NCBI GenBank assembly: GCA_900322135.1
Contig: ONYP01000008.1
Coordinates: 1 to 40,319 of the forward strand
Reading direction: 5' to 3'
DNA: 40,319 nt
Origin: an uncultured Prevotellaceae bacterium
Lineage (GTDB): Bacteria > Bacteroidota > Bacteroidia > Bacteroidales > Muribaculaceae
Shown: positions 16,848 to 24,907 of the stretch, piece after piece
Layout: each line of letters starts with the position of its first letter
How positions within the stretch are numbered: position 1 is the first letter of the stretch
Program-made: the position numbers and the translations under genes
The notes under the pieces: model-generated
Databases searched by the model: none
What the model saw: the letters and a program-made list of their open reading frames with translations, nothing else
What the model was told of the DNA's origin: nothing

Positions 16848-18329
16848 TCAGTCTTTTTTCCAGAATGAGCGGGTGAAGATGACCAGGACTGTGAACAGTT
16901 CCAGACGGCCTATCATCATCTCAAAAGCAAGCACCCACTTGGCTCCCGCGTGCAAGGATACCCAGGACCCGTTGACACCGGTCACGCCGTGCCCAATGCC
17001 CACATTGCTGATGGCTGACATCGAGGTGTACATGGCATCAAAAACGGGCACCCCGAAGAATGTCAAGTATAGTGCCACCACCATGATGATGCCGATATAG
17101 ACCGTGAAAAAAGTATTCACTTTGCTCACGACATGGTTGGGAATGGGTTTCCCGTCGATGTGAACCGCACGCACCGAATTGGTGTGCAGCACACGGTAAA
17201 ACTCGTTGGCAGTGTGTTTCAGCATCACAATCAGACGGTCCATCTTGGCGCCACCCGAAGTTGAACCTGCCATGCCGCCAAAGAACATCATCACCATCAG
17301 GATGACCGTTACAAACTCACCGCTGTCCTCATAGTCAAATGTAGAGAATCCGGTTGAAGTAATGGCCGATATGGTATCGAATGCGCCATAGACAAAACGG
17401 TCGAAGTTGTTGTCCAGAAAACCCTTGTAGGCCATATACACCACGATTATCACCGTGGTGATGAATGCCGTCATGCAGTACCAGCGCAGGGTGTTGTTGC
17501 TGCGGATGCGCTTAAAGTTGGCTCTAAATCCGGCAGCAATCAGCGAGAAACTGATACCACCGATAAACATAAAGATAATGACGACAATAAAGACATAACT
17601 TGAGTGCCAATAGTCAAGACCGATATTCTTGGTGGAATAACCGCCTGTCGAGGTCGTGGTCATGGCATGGCACACAGCGTCAAACCAGTCCATCGGGCCG
17701 ATGAGCAGCAACACGGCGAGAGCCGCTGTCAATCCGATATAAATGAGCCAGAGGTCTTTGGCGGTCTGGCTCACGCGTGGGCGCAGGCGCTCGTGGGTGA
17801 TGCCGGTCACCTCGGCGTTGAACAAGGCAATGCCTCCTTTCTGGTTCAGCATGGGGATGACGGCGAGGGTGAATAGGATAATTCCCATGCCGCCAATCCA
17901 TTGCGTCATTGCACGCCAGAACAACACTCCCCGTGGGATTTCCTCTACATAGCGGATAACACTGGACCCGGTGGTCGTGAAACCGGCCATTGTCTCAAAA
18001 AAGGCGTCGGTGATGTTGTTGAAGGTATCGGTGAACAGGTAGGGTAGCATGCCGAATACCGAGAAGAAAACCCAGATGATGGCCGTCAGCATGAGACCCT
18101 CGCGCTTGTGCATCGAGTTGCTCCGCGGCCTGATGCCGAACGCCATCAGTGCGCCGGCTCCGGCAGTGATGGCGGCACTGTAAATAAACGACCTTACAGC
18201 TGTTGGTTCTTCAAACCACAAGGAAACAGCCAAGGGCATGAGCATGAAAGCGGCCTCAATGAGAAGCAGCCAGCCTTGCATCCTCAGGACGATGGCAAAA
18301 TTGATATTCTGGTTAGAACGCTTGAACAT
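16848..18329 (-). CDS. trkH: TrkH family potassium uptake transporter, membrane subunit
   Basis: The open frame extends further upstream, but those 47 residues overlap trkA and have no membrane character. The ATG at 18329 (MFKRSNQNINFAIVLRMQG) gives 493 residues and leaves one base after the trkA stop, so I use it. Trk/Ktr membrane subunits carry K+ inward through four pore loops. Selectivity-filter-like turns are visible (AGFTTTGSSV, TTTSTGGYST, SAITSTGFSTF, SAISNVGIGHGVTG), as is WIGGMGIILFTLAV. The protein has about ten hydrophobic helices. Partner of the adjacent TrkA; regulated by nucleotide binding to that subunit in the family. Confidence 0.95.
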   Translation of the reverse strand: MFKRSNQNINFAIVLRMQGWLLLIEAAFMLMPLAVSLWFEEPTAVRSFIYSAAITAGAGALMAFGIRPRSNSMHKREGLMLTAIIWVFFSVFGMLPYLFTDTFNNITDAFFETMAGFTTTGSSVIRYVEEIPRGVLFWRAMTQWIGGMGIILFTLAVIPMLNQKGGIALFNAEVTGITHERLRPRVSQTAKDLWLIYIGLTAALAVLLLIGPMDWFDAVCHAMTTTSTGGYSTKNIGLDYWHSSYVFIVVIIFMFIGGISFSLIAAGFRANFKRIRSNNTLRWYCMTAFITTVIIVVYMAYKGFLDNNFDRFVYGAFDTISAITSTGFSTFDYEDSGEFVTVILMVMMFFGGMAGSTSGGAKMDRLIVMLKHTANEFYRVLHTNSVRAVHIDGKPIPNHVVSKVNTFFTVYIGIIMVVALYLTFFGVPVFDAMYTSMSAISNVGIGHGVTGVNGSWVSLHAGAKWVLAFEMMIGRLELFTVLVIFTRSFWKKD

Positions 18330-18330
18330 T

Positions 18331-19662
18331 TTAAGAGAAGTATTTGTCGAGTTTGTGGAGAGCGCCTTGCAGGCAGAAAACCACAACATGGTCGCCGGCC
18401 TGGATGCGTGTGTTGCCGTCAACAAGTTGTCCCTTGCCGTCGCGCACGAGTCCGGCAATCGTGAAGTCACGACTAAGTTTCAAGTCCTTGACATCGGAGC
18501 GTGTGACACGGTCACCTTCCTCGACGATGATTTCGGCAACCTCGGCATCCGACAGTGCCAGGCAGCGTGCATTGTCCTCGTCGGCGTCGAGCATAGTCTG
18601 GTAGATGCGGCTCGATGCCAGCAGCTTCTTGTTGACGATTGTGCCGATGTTCAGTGACTCGGCCTCGTTGATGAACTGGATATCCTCGACCTGTGCGATT
18701 GTCTTGGGCACTCCGTTGGTCTTGGCTATCATGCAGGCCATCATGTTGACGGCACTGTTTTCTCCAAGGGCAATAAAGGCGTCATAGTTGCTCACGCTCT
18801 CTTCCTCGCTGAGGTCCGTGTCACGGAAATCACCTTGGACGAGTTTGCAGTTGGGATAGCGCTGTGCAAGCTCTTCGCAGCGGCTCTCGTCTTGTTCAAT
18901 GATTTTGATGTCTACCGATTTGCCCAGTCTCTTGATAAGTTGTTCGGCTATGTCATTACCGCCGACGATGAGCACATTGTTGACAGGTGTCTGCACCTTG
19001 CCGCAGGCTTCGCGCACCTCGTCGATGTGGTCGAGTGTCGTCGCGATGTATACAATGTCGTTTTCCAGCACGCAGTCGTCGCCGCGGGGAATGATAATCT
19101 CGCGGTTGCGCTTGATGGCCGACACATGCAGGAAATGGCTGATGTTGGAGACATCCTTGAGCATCTGGTTTACGATACGGGCGTTGGAGCGGATTTTGAC
19201 TCCCACGACAATCAACTCGCCGTCAAAAAGCTCAAACCAGTTGCGGGCCCAAGTGCGTTTTAATGCACTCGAGATCTCTTTTGCCGCCAGCATCTCGGGA
19301 TAGATGAGATGGTCGATGCCCAGGGTGGAGATGTGGTCGCGCCACTTGGGTGTGAAAAATTCGTCATTGTCGAGGCGTGCCACGGTCTTCTTTGCCCCCA
19401 ATTTCTTGGCCATCGAACAGGACAGGATGTTGCGTGCCTCGCTCTTGGTCACGGCAATGAACAGGTCACACTGACCGGTTTTGATGGCGTTCAGGTCGTT
19501 GAACGAGATGGCACTGCCCTGACTGGTGAGCAGGTTGTAGTTCTCGAGCGGCTCCAGCTTCTTGTTTTCAACATCCATGACGATGATGTCCTGCTCCTCG
19601 TTGCTGAGCATTTTTGCTAGATGTGTACCGACTTCTCCAGCACCGGCAATAACGATTCTCAT
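18331..19662 (-). CDS. trkA: Trk system potassium uptake regulatory protein TrkA
   Basis: A 443-residue cytosolic gating subunit with two tandem RCK units. The first Rossmann motif is at the N-terminus (IVIAGAGEVGTHLA), the second near residues 228-240 (VLIVGGNDIAEQLIKRLG). Each is followed by a TrkA-C regulatory domain (GVKIRSNARIVNQML; LALSDAEVAEIIVEEGD). TrkA binds NAD(H) or other nucleotides and controls TrkH. It lies 26 bases after dxs and one base before trkH, in the same operon. Confidence 0.96.
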   Translation of the reverse strand: MRIVIAGAGEVGTHLAKMLSNEEQDIIVMDVENKKLEPLENYNLLTSQGSAISFNDLNAIKTGQCDLFIAVTKSEARNILSCSMAKKLGAKKTVARLDNDEFFTPKWRDHISTLGIDHLIYPEMLAAKEISSALKRTWARNWFELFDGELIVVGVKIRSNARIVNQMLKDVSNISHFLHVSAIKRNREIIIPRGDDCVLENDIVYIATTLDHIDEVREACGKVQTPVNNVLIVGGNDIAEQLIKRLGKSVDIKIIEQDESRCEELAQRYPNCKLVQGDFRDTDLSEEESVSNYDAFIALGENSAVNMMACMIAKTNGVPKTIAQVEDIQFINEAESLNIGTIVNKKLLASSRIYQTMLDADEDNARCLALSDAEVAEIIVEEGDRVTRSDVKDLKLSRDFTIAGLVRDGKGQLVDGNTRIQAGDHVVVFCLQGALHKLDKYFS

Positions 19663-19688
19663 TGTTCTTGTACTATTTTAATTGGTTG

Positions 19689-21608
19689 TCATTTAGTCTG
19701 TTGCAGCATGTCAAGGATGGCTTTTTCAAGCGATTTGGCATCCATTGCGCAACGCTCATAGAGTTCCTTGACCGTACCCTGGTGTACGAACTCGTCTTGA
19801 ATGCCCAACATGCGCAGTCGGGTATTGCAGCCCTTGCGGGTTATCCATTCGGCGACAGCCGATCCCAAGCCTCCGACAACGGTTCCGTCCTCGATGGTGA
19901 TGAGGCCGCTGTATCGGGAAGTGGCCTCGGCGAGGATTTCTTCGTCGATGGGCTTGAGGAATATCATGTCGTAGTGGCCAACATTGATGCCCCGTTGTGC
20001 CAAACCGTTAACGACTTCGATGACTTCGTTGCCGATGTGCCCGATGCTGAGCACTGCGACACCTTCTCCCTCGCTCATGCGCCGGCCTCTGCCCACAGGC
20101 AGTGCCTGCATCTCGTTGTGCCAGTCCTCAATGACACCCTTACCGCGAGGATAACGGATAGAGAATGGACCCATGCCGTCAAGTTGAGCGGTGTACATCA
20201 GGTTGCGCAGGTCGTGTTCGTTGATGGGCGAGGCAACCGTCATGCCGGGGATGCAGCGCAGGTAGGCCAGGTCAAACAGGCCGTGGTGGGTGACACCGTC
20301 CTCGCCGACAATGCCGCCACGGTCGATGCAGAATGTTACAGGCAATCCCTGAATGGCGACATCGTGGATGATGGAGTCGTAGCCACGCTGCAGGAAGGTG
20401 CTGTAGATGGCGCAGAAGGGGTGCATGCCGTCCTTGGCGAGGCCTCCGGCAAAGGTCACGGCGTGGCCCTCGCTGATGCCGACATCAAAGGCGCGGCGTG
20501 GCATCGCTTCGAGCATCAGCGACATCGATGTGCCGCTGGGCATGGCTGCAGTGATGCCCACGATCTTGTCGTTCTTCTCGGCAAGTTCGACAAGCGTCTT
20601 GCCGAACACATCCTGGTACTTGATGGGACCGCCCTTGCCGCCCTTGGCACGCTCGCCCGTCTCTTCATCAAACTTGCCCGGTGCATGCCATGTGGCAGGG
20701 TCGGCTTCGGCTGCCGCAAATCCCTTGCCTTTGACGGTGCGCACATGCACCAGTTTGGGACCTGTCATGTCCTTGATCTCGCGGAAGACCTTCACCAGGC
20801 GTTTTACATCGTGGCCGTCATAAAGCCCGAAATAGCGGATATTCAGTCCCTCAAAAATGTTCTGTTGGCCCGAGAACAACGACTTCAATGCGTTGCTGAA
20901 ACGCATAATCAGTCCCTTGCGGTTGTCATTGATGACATTGTGGCGCCGCAGGAATTGGTAAATCTTGTATCTCACCGTGTTATAACGGTGAGAGGTGCTC
21001 AGGTCGCTCATGTAGGTACTCAAGGCACCCACATTGGCATCAATCGCCATATCGTTGTCGTTGAGGACAATAATCAGGTTGTTGGGGTTGGTGGTAGCAT
21101 TGTTGATACCCTCAAAGGCCAAGCCGCCACTGATGCTTGCATCACCGATGACGGCAACCACTTTGCGCTGGTCATTGTGCTGCAGTTCGGCGGCAATGGC
21201 CATGCCCAGGGCTGCTGATATGGAGTTGGATGCATGACCGGCGGTGAAAGTGTCATATTCGCTTTCGGCAGGGTTGGGGAAACCGCTCAGGCCATCGAGT
21301 TTGCGGTTGTCGTCAAACTTGTCACGGCGACCGGTTAAAATCTTGTGTGCATAGGCTTGATGGCCCACATCCCAAACGAGGCGGTCGTCAGGGGTATTGA
21401 ACACATAGTGCAGCGCAACGATGATTTCCACAGCGCCCATGCTTGACGCGAAATGCCCGGGGTTGCTCGATAATTCATGAATCATGTAGTGTCGCAGTTC
21501 CTCGCACACTTGAGGCAGCTGGTCGACTGATAGCTGCCGCAGGTCGTCGGGGGTGTCGATTTGGGCCAGCAGTGGGCAGTTTCGTTGTATATAGGGTTTG
21601 GTTGTCAT
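19689..21608 (-). CDS. dxs: 1-deoxy-D-xylulose-5-phosphate synthase
   Basis: First step of the MEP isoprenoid pathway: condenses pyruvate and glyceraldehyde 3-phosphate with thiamine diphosphate. The 639 residues contain HYVFNTPDDRLVWDVGHQAYAHKILTGRR, the cofactor motif GDASISGGLAFEGINNA...LNDNDMAI, the substrate-site segment DVGISEGHAVTFAGGLA and FCIDRGGIVGEDGVTHHGLFDL, and a transketolase C-terminal domain. Length and motif order are normal. It sits second in a four-gene operon with trkA and trkH; I recall this dxs-trkA-trkH order from other Bacteroidales, although no functional link is obvious. Confidence 0.97.
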   Translation of the reverse strand: MTTKPYIQRNCPLLAQIDTPDDLRQLSVDQLPQVCEELRHYMIHELSSNPGHFASSMGAVEIIVALHYVFNTPDDRLVWDVGHQAYAHKILTGRRDKFDDNRKLDGLSGFPNPAESEYDTFTAGHASNSISAALGMAIAAELQHNDQRKVVAVIGDASISGGLAFEGINNATTNPNNLIIVLNDNDMAIDANVGALSTYMSDLSTSHRYNTVRYKIYQFLRRHNVINDNRKGLIMRFSNALKSLFSGQQNIFEGLNIRYFGLYDGHDVKRLVKVFREIKDMTGPKLVHVRTVKGKGFAAAEADPATWHAPGKFDEETGERAKGGKGGPIKYQDVFGKTLVELAEKNDKIVGITAAMPSGTSMSLMLEAMPRRAFDVGISEGHAVTFAGGLAKDGMHPFCAIYSTFLQRGYDSIIHDVAIQGLPVTFCIDRGGIVGEDGVTHHGLFDLAYLRCIPGMTVASPINEHDLRNLMYTAQLDGMGPFSIRYPRGKGVIEDWHNEMQALPVGRGRRMSEGEGVAVLSIGHIGNEVIEVVNGLAQRGINVGHYDMIFLKPIDEEILAEATSRYSGLITIEDGTVVGGLGSAVAEWITRKGCNTRLRMLGIQDEFVHQGTVKELYERCAMDAKSLEKAILDMLQQTK

Positions 21609-21610
21609 GC

Positions 21611-21787
21611 CTAGTCTTTCTTTCTCACATATTTCTTATAGAGTGGGACAAAAATGATGATGCCTGATGCCACGATAGTGAACACTACCATGAAATCGAT
21701 ACGGGCAGCTCGTGAAAGCAGTATCCAGCACAGTGCAAGCCACAAGAGCAGAATGCACACAAAACGGATGATGTTGCCTGTAGTCAT
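21611..21787 (-). CDS. Small two-helix membrane protein, first gene of the dxs operon
   Basis: 58 residues from ATG 21787 (MTTGNIIRFVCILLLWLALCW). A longer frame reaches 21817, but the operon's -7 box lies at 21815-21822, so transcription starts below it and the shorter form fits. Two hydrophobic helices (about residues 6-22 and 31-47) are joined by a short RAARID loop, and the tail is basic (KKYVRKKD). It ends two bases before dxs. Function unknown; it may only be a membrane peptide coupled to dxs translation. Confidence 0.7.
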   Translation of the reverse strand: MTTGNIIRFVCILLLWLALCWILLSRAARIDFMVVFTIVASGIIIFVPLYKKYVRKKD

Positions 21788-21814
21788 AGCGTCAATCGAA
21801 ATTTGTCTAATCGG

Positions 21815-21822
21815 CAAAGATA
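21815..21822 (-). promoter_or_regulatory. Probable -7 box of the dxs-trk operon
   Basis: Minus strand TATCTTTG. No good TTTG at the -33 distance. Predicts transcription start near 21808, which supports the 21787 start of the small first gene. Confidence 0.6.
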
Positions 21823-21912
21823 ATCATTATTTGTGAAATATCGTGGCATCATTTAATTTTTCGTTTGTTTTCTACACTAATTGCGCTTTGCAATGTCTTT
21901 TGAATATAACTG

Positions 21913-21948
21913 AAAAAAAAGAGCGCGCACCCTGAATGGGTGGCGCTC
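21913..21948 (-). terminator. Intrinsic terminator of the C10 peptidase gene
   Basis: GAGCGC...ACCC-TGAAT-GGGT...GCGCTC (21921-21948) with a small bulge, followed on the minus strand by eight T (21920-21913). Confidence 0.8.
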
Positions 21949-22004
21949 CGATGGATTACACACTGCACACATCCGCCAGATATGGAAGTGGCAGGCAGTG
22001 TTCT

Positions 22005-23663
22005 TTATTTGCCTAAGATATAATCAATCAGGCCGGTAACATCGTTGATGTCAATATTCATCTCATTGGAACCGGCATTGCCCAGAACCAAGTCGATGAG
22101 ATAAGTGACATCATTGATGTCAAAGTCAGCATTGTATTTAGCCAGACGGCCTACTACTCTGAGCTGGCCAGCGTTACACTCGATAGCGATGGGCCTGTTG
22201 TTCTGTGTGGTGGAGTAGTAGAGCTTGAAATCATAGAGGCCAGGGGCCATGGTGGTGGGCAGGGTGATGGATCCTGCAACATCACTGCCCTGAACAAATG
22301 TGCTCTTATCCAAGGGCACGCTGCTACTGCTGGCAATGCGATTGCCATCCATGTCTACGAAGCTGAACAGGAGATTGATGGTACTGTAGGATGTAATGAA
22401 GTTTACCCCCTTGGCCTCGGTGCTAAGTGCTTGGCCAAGTATCATGAGGTTGTTGGGCGCGTCAATGCTTTCGGCGTTGATGACGCAGTAGGTGGGAGGC
22501 TCAACGCCGGTAAGCATCTGATGGTTAGAATTGAAGTGCAGTTCTTCGCCATCGCGGTGTATCATGTTCAACGCAGTGGTGAGATACCAGCCATCGCAGG
22601 TGCCATACCAGCCGTAGTTGAAGTGGTAGTAATTACTGCTGTTATAGCCATCGCAGATGAAGGCGTGGCCGCCGGCGCTCGGGTCGCTGGCCGAGTAAAG
22701 GATAGGCCTGCCGGCATCGAGTTCGGTCCTGATCATGGTTTCCCACTGTGTGGTATTGCCATATTTTGATTTAAGTTGGGCACTGCTGCTGTAGCCGAAA
22801 CTCTTCATGGCTGCTAATTGATCGGAGGTATAGGCGCCGCTGCCTTCCGGGCTGTAGTCCATCTCCACGGCCTGGCCACAGTAACGGCCCAATTTTGCTA
22901 CCTCTTGAGCCTGCTCATCGGTGTAAGTGTCCTGGATGAGTTCACCGAGGTCGTAATCCCAGTGGCAGTAGGAGGGGAGCATCAGGCTGTAGTCAAATGT
23001 AGTGGCGGGCAGAGCCGGTACGGTCATGCCACCCCACCATCCGCCGCCGTATCCGCTGATAGCAGCACTGCTGGTCGGGAATTTCCAGTAGTACATCACC
23101 TGAGCCATGGCAGTGGCAACACAGCCCACAACGCAGTATTCGCCATTCTCCAAGGGGCACTGCAGGTAATAGGGCATCTCCTGGCCCCAAGTGGTCTTGA
23201 TGAGAGGCTCTACACCCGATGTGGCGTTGAAGGTGGGGGTGACAGTTACAAGGTCGTCGCCCTCGTAGGTCTGCAGGAACTCGATTTCCTCCTTGTAGCA
23301 ATTCAGCAGGCCTTTGAGACCATAAGGAATGTGGTTGATATCCAGGTGGCCCTTATCACTGTAGCCGATAACTTGCGAGGCGCGGTCCTCGCCGGCGATG
23401 ATGACAAAGCCGCCGCCCTTGATGTTGAATACATAGTAGTCGACTGCATTGTTCACCGCACTGGAGGGTTCGGCATGAGTCAATTGCAAGTCATTCACTG
23501 CATTGGCTTTGAATGAGCCTGGATTGGCTGCTGCGTGTTGTTTGATAAAGTTGCTGGCGGCGTGGCGTGCTGCCGTGGCGTTAATGTTGCCTGCGCTGGC
23601 ATTGAGCGATACCATCGTGAGTGCTGCCAGCATGATTGAACTCAGTAATTTCTTGATGTTCAT
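22005..23663 (-). CDS. C10 family cysteine peptidase (streptopain/interpain-like) with dockerin-like tail
   Basis: 552 residues: signal peptide MNIKKLLSSIMLAALTMVSLNASA, a pro-region related to the Spi/C10 propeptide (residues about 25-150, GGGFVIIAGEDRASQVIGYS), and a papain-fold catalytic domain. The catalytic Cys is C181 in GCVATAMAQVMYYWKFP and the His is H333 in GGHAFICDGY, followed by the FNYGWYGTCDGWY segment. After a beta-sandwich region the C-terminus (about 515-552) has two dockerin-type repeats (DFDINDVTYLIDLVLG, NIDINDVTGLIDYILG). Secreted C10 enzymes of Prevotella and Bacteroides degrade host or dietary proteins. Shares a 195-base divergent region with the lipoprotein gene at 23859. 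Confidence 0.92.
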   Translation of the reverse strand: MNIKKLLSSIMLAALTMVSLNASAGNINATAARHAASNFIKQHAAANPGSFKANAVNDLQLTHAEPSSAVNNAVDYYVFNIKGGGFVIIAGEDRASQVIGYSDKGHLDINHIPYGLKGLLNCYKEEIEFLQTYEGDDLVTVTPTFNATSGVEPLIKTTWGQEMPYYLQCPLENGEYCVVGCVATAMAQVMYYWKFPTSSAAISGYGGGWWGGMTVPALPATTFDYSLMLPSYCHWDYDLGELIQDTYTDEQAQEVAKLGRYCGQAVEMDYSPEGSGAYTSDQLAAMKSFGYSSSAQLKSKYGNTTQWETMIRTELDAGRPILYSASDPSAGGHAFICDGYNSSNYYHFNYGWYGTCDGWYLTTALNMIHRDGEELHFNSNHQMLTGVEPPTYCVINAESIDAPNNLMILGQALSTEAKGVNFITSYSTINLLFSFVDMDGNRIASSSSVPLDKSTFVQGSDVAGSITLPTTMAPGLYDFKLYYSTTQNNRPIAIECNAGQLRVVGRLAKYNADFDINDVTYLIDLVLGNAGSNEMNIDINDVTGLIDYILGK

Positions 23664-23714
23664 TGGTTTTAGTAGTTAATTATTGTATCAATATGTTGAT
23701 TTGTAGTTGACTGC

Positions 23715-23722
23715 CAAAATTA
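23715..23722 (-). promoter_or_regulatory. Probable -7 box of the C10 peptidase
   Basis: Minus strand TAATTTTG about 50 bases before the ATG. No clear -33 element. Confidence 0.45.
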
Positions 23723-23858
23723 GTTATTTTTTTTTAAATCATCATATTTTTGTATAAAGTTTTTCATTTTTTGTGGACAAATGTTGTAAGACCCGACAAA
23801 ATTGCAGACCTTTGTAGTGTGAATAAAGTGAATAATTATTATCAACATGGATTGAGAT

Positions 23859-24440
23859 ATGAAAAAAAATGGATTAGGGTTTGCCCTTTTGATTGTTGCG
23901 GTTTTGAGCATCAGCGGTTGTAAACAACCCTCGCTAAATGCTACCCAGCCTGTTGCGACCAACCAACAGGAACTGTTGCAGCAGGATGTGGTCAATCGCG
24001 TGCATGAGATTTATCGTGAGGTGTTTACGGTCTACAATGCGTGGAGCACGGACGATGCCGCGGTTAATCTGTCAAATTACGACTTTGACTCACAATACTG
24101 TTCCCGCGATTGGAACAGCATCGTGAGGCGCGTCAAGGATTTTGACAACAGTCATGATGATATTGAAATGGGATTCTTTGACGCCGATTACTGGGTTATG
24201 GGACAGGACGCCAATGAATTGAGCATATCCGATGTTAGACTGATTGATTTGCAACAAGACAAAGCACTGGTTGAATTCAACCTTAAAAACTGTGGTTCCA
24301 TCTCGCTCGTGAGACTTGAAATGGTACTTGAAGGCGGCGAATGGAGAATCGATAATTTCATCGATATTGATCACAATTATGGTGACATCAACTGGAAAGC
24401 CAACATGAAGGATTATTTAAAGAATAACAATGCTCTATAG
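23859..24440 (+). CDS. Putative lipoprotein, DUF3828/NTF2-like
   Basis: 193 residues with a lipoprotein signal (MKKNGLGFALLIVAVLSISGC; lipobox SISG-C at residue 21). The mature part begins with a polar linker, then a helix (VNRVHEIYREVFTVYNAW) and a beta-rich end (ALVEFNLKNCGSISLVRLEMVLEGGEWRIDNFID), a layout seen in NTF2-like DUF3828 lipoproteins. That assignment is by pattern only. It is transcribed away from the C10 peptidase, so they share an upstream region. No function is known; protease inhibitor or accessory roles are possible because C10 peptidases in Bacteroides can have neighbouring inhibitor lipoproteins, but I see no sequence match to those. Confidence 0.75.
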   Translation: MKKNGLGFALLIVAVLSISGCKQPSLNATQPVATNQQELLQQDVVNRVHEIYREVFTVYNAWSTDDAAVNLSNYDFDSQYCSRDWNSIVRRVKDFDNSHDDIEMGFFDADYWVMGQDANELSISDVRLIDLQQDKALVEFNLKNCGSISLVRLEMVLEGGEWRIDNFIDIDHNYGDINWKANMKDYLKNNNAL

Positions 24441-24690
24441 AGACGGTGATTCTGACTTGCCATCATCACGCTACGATAGAGGGAACTCTGCCTGAGTGTG
24501 GCGGAGGTGAGCAAGCGTGTGCAGCATGGGGCATATGTTGTTGGCATTGAAGCCGACTTGCCTGAGATGGAAATTGCCGGTCATCGTGATTTCCTTTTTG
24601 GCTCATTGGGCTTGATTTCGACTTTTGGCAGCCAGAAAGCATGGTTTATATTTTTTTACTTTGTTTTCACTGAAAAAAACATGTTTTTTT

Positions 24691-24720
24691 TTTTGAATAC
24701 TAAAAAAATATGTACTTTTG
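24691..24720 (+). promoter_or_regulatory. Promoter-like element of the candidate small RNA
   Basis: TACTTTTG at 24713-24720 matches the -7 consensus. A T-rich TTTTG ends at 24695, 17 bases upstream, slightly closer than usual. Confidence 0.5.
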
Positions 24721-24726
24721 CAGAGC

Positions 24727-24890
24727 ATATCCATCTGTGATTTGTGGATATGCCAATTATATGTGAACTCTTTTCATAATTATTATAATTCCAACTAATA
24801 TCAATTCTATTCAAGTTAAAAGTTAATAAATTTGGAGAAATGTTATTTGCGTCGAGGGTCGCCACGCGTGAGCGCAGCGACCCTTTTTTT
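24727..24890 (+). ncRNA. Candidate small RNA of about 165 nt
   Basis: Transcription predicted from the -7 box at 24713-24720 would start near 24727 and end at the T run at 24884-24890. A perfect 9-bp hairpin GCATATCCA/TGGATATGC (24725-24753, 11-base loop) lies at the very 5' end, then an AT-rich middle with weak stems, then the GC-rich terminator. No convincing open frame fills it. I cannot assign it to a known family (6S RNA was considered but the ends do not pair). It might instead be a leader or leftover sequence. Confidence 0.4.
24856..24890 (+). terminator. Plus-strand intrinsic terminator
   Basis: GGGTCGC (24856-24862) pairs with GCGACCC (24877-24883), with an inner CGC-GTGA-GCG, followed by seven T. 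The minus strand has no T tract, so it serves plus-strand transcription rather than the mannosidase gene. Confidence 0.8.
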
Positions 24891-24907
24891 GTCTTATTCG
24901 GTAATGG

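Larger units (their letters stand above)
24441..24907. other. Gene-poor region containing a candidate small RNA
   Basis: 467 bases. The first 220 hold no recognisable gene (two short open frames, one on each strand, match nothing). The second half has a promoter-like element, a 9-bp perfect hairpin and a plus-strand intrinsic terminator, listed separately. Confidence 0.6.

Noticed and set aside
18330-18470. N-terminal extension of trkH
   Set aside because: Overlaps trkA coding sequence, has no TrkH-like residues, and an ATG at 18329 gives the normal start.
24471-24584. A 37-codon minus-strand frame (MTGNFHLRQVGFNANN...)
   Set aside because: A weak AGGAAA precedes it, but there is no family and no promoter; could be a gene remnant, not supportable. 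The overlapping plus frame 24498-24740 is also unsupported and runs through T-rich non-coding DNA.
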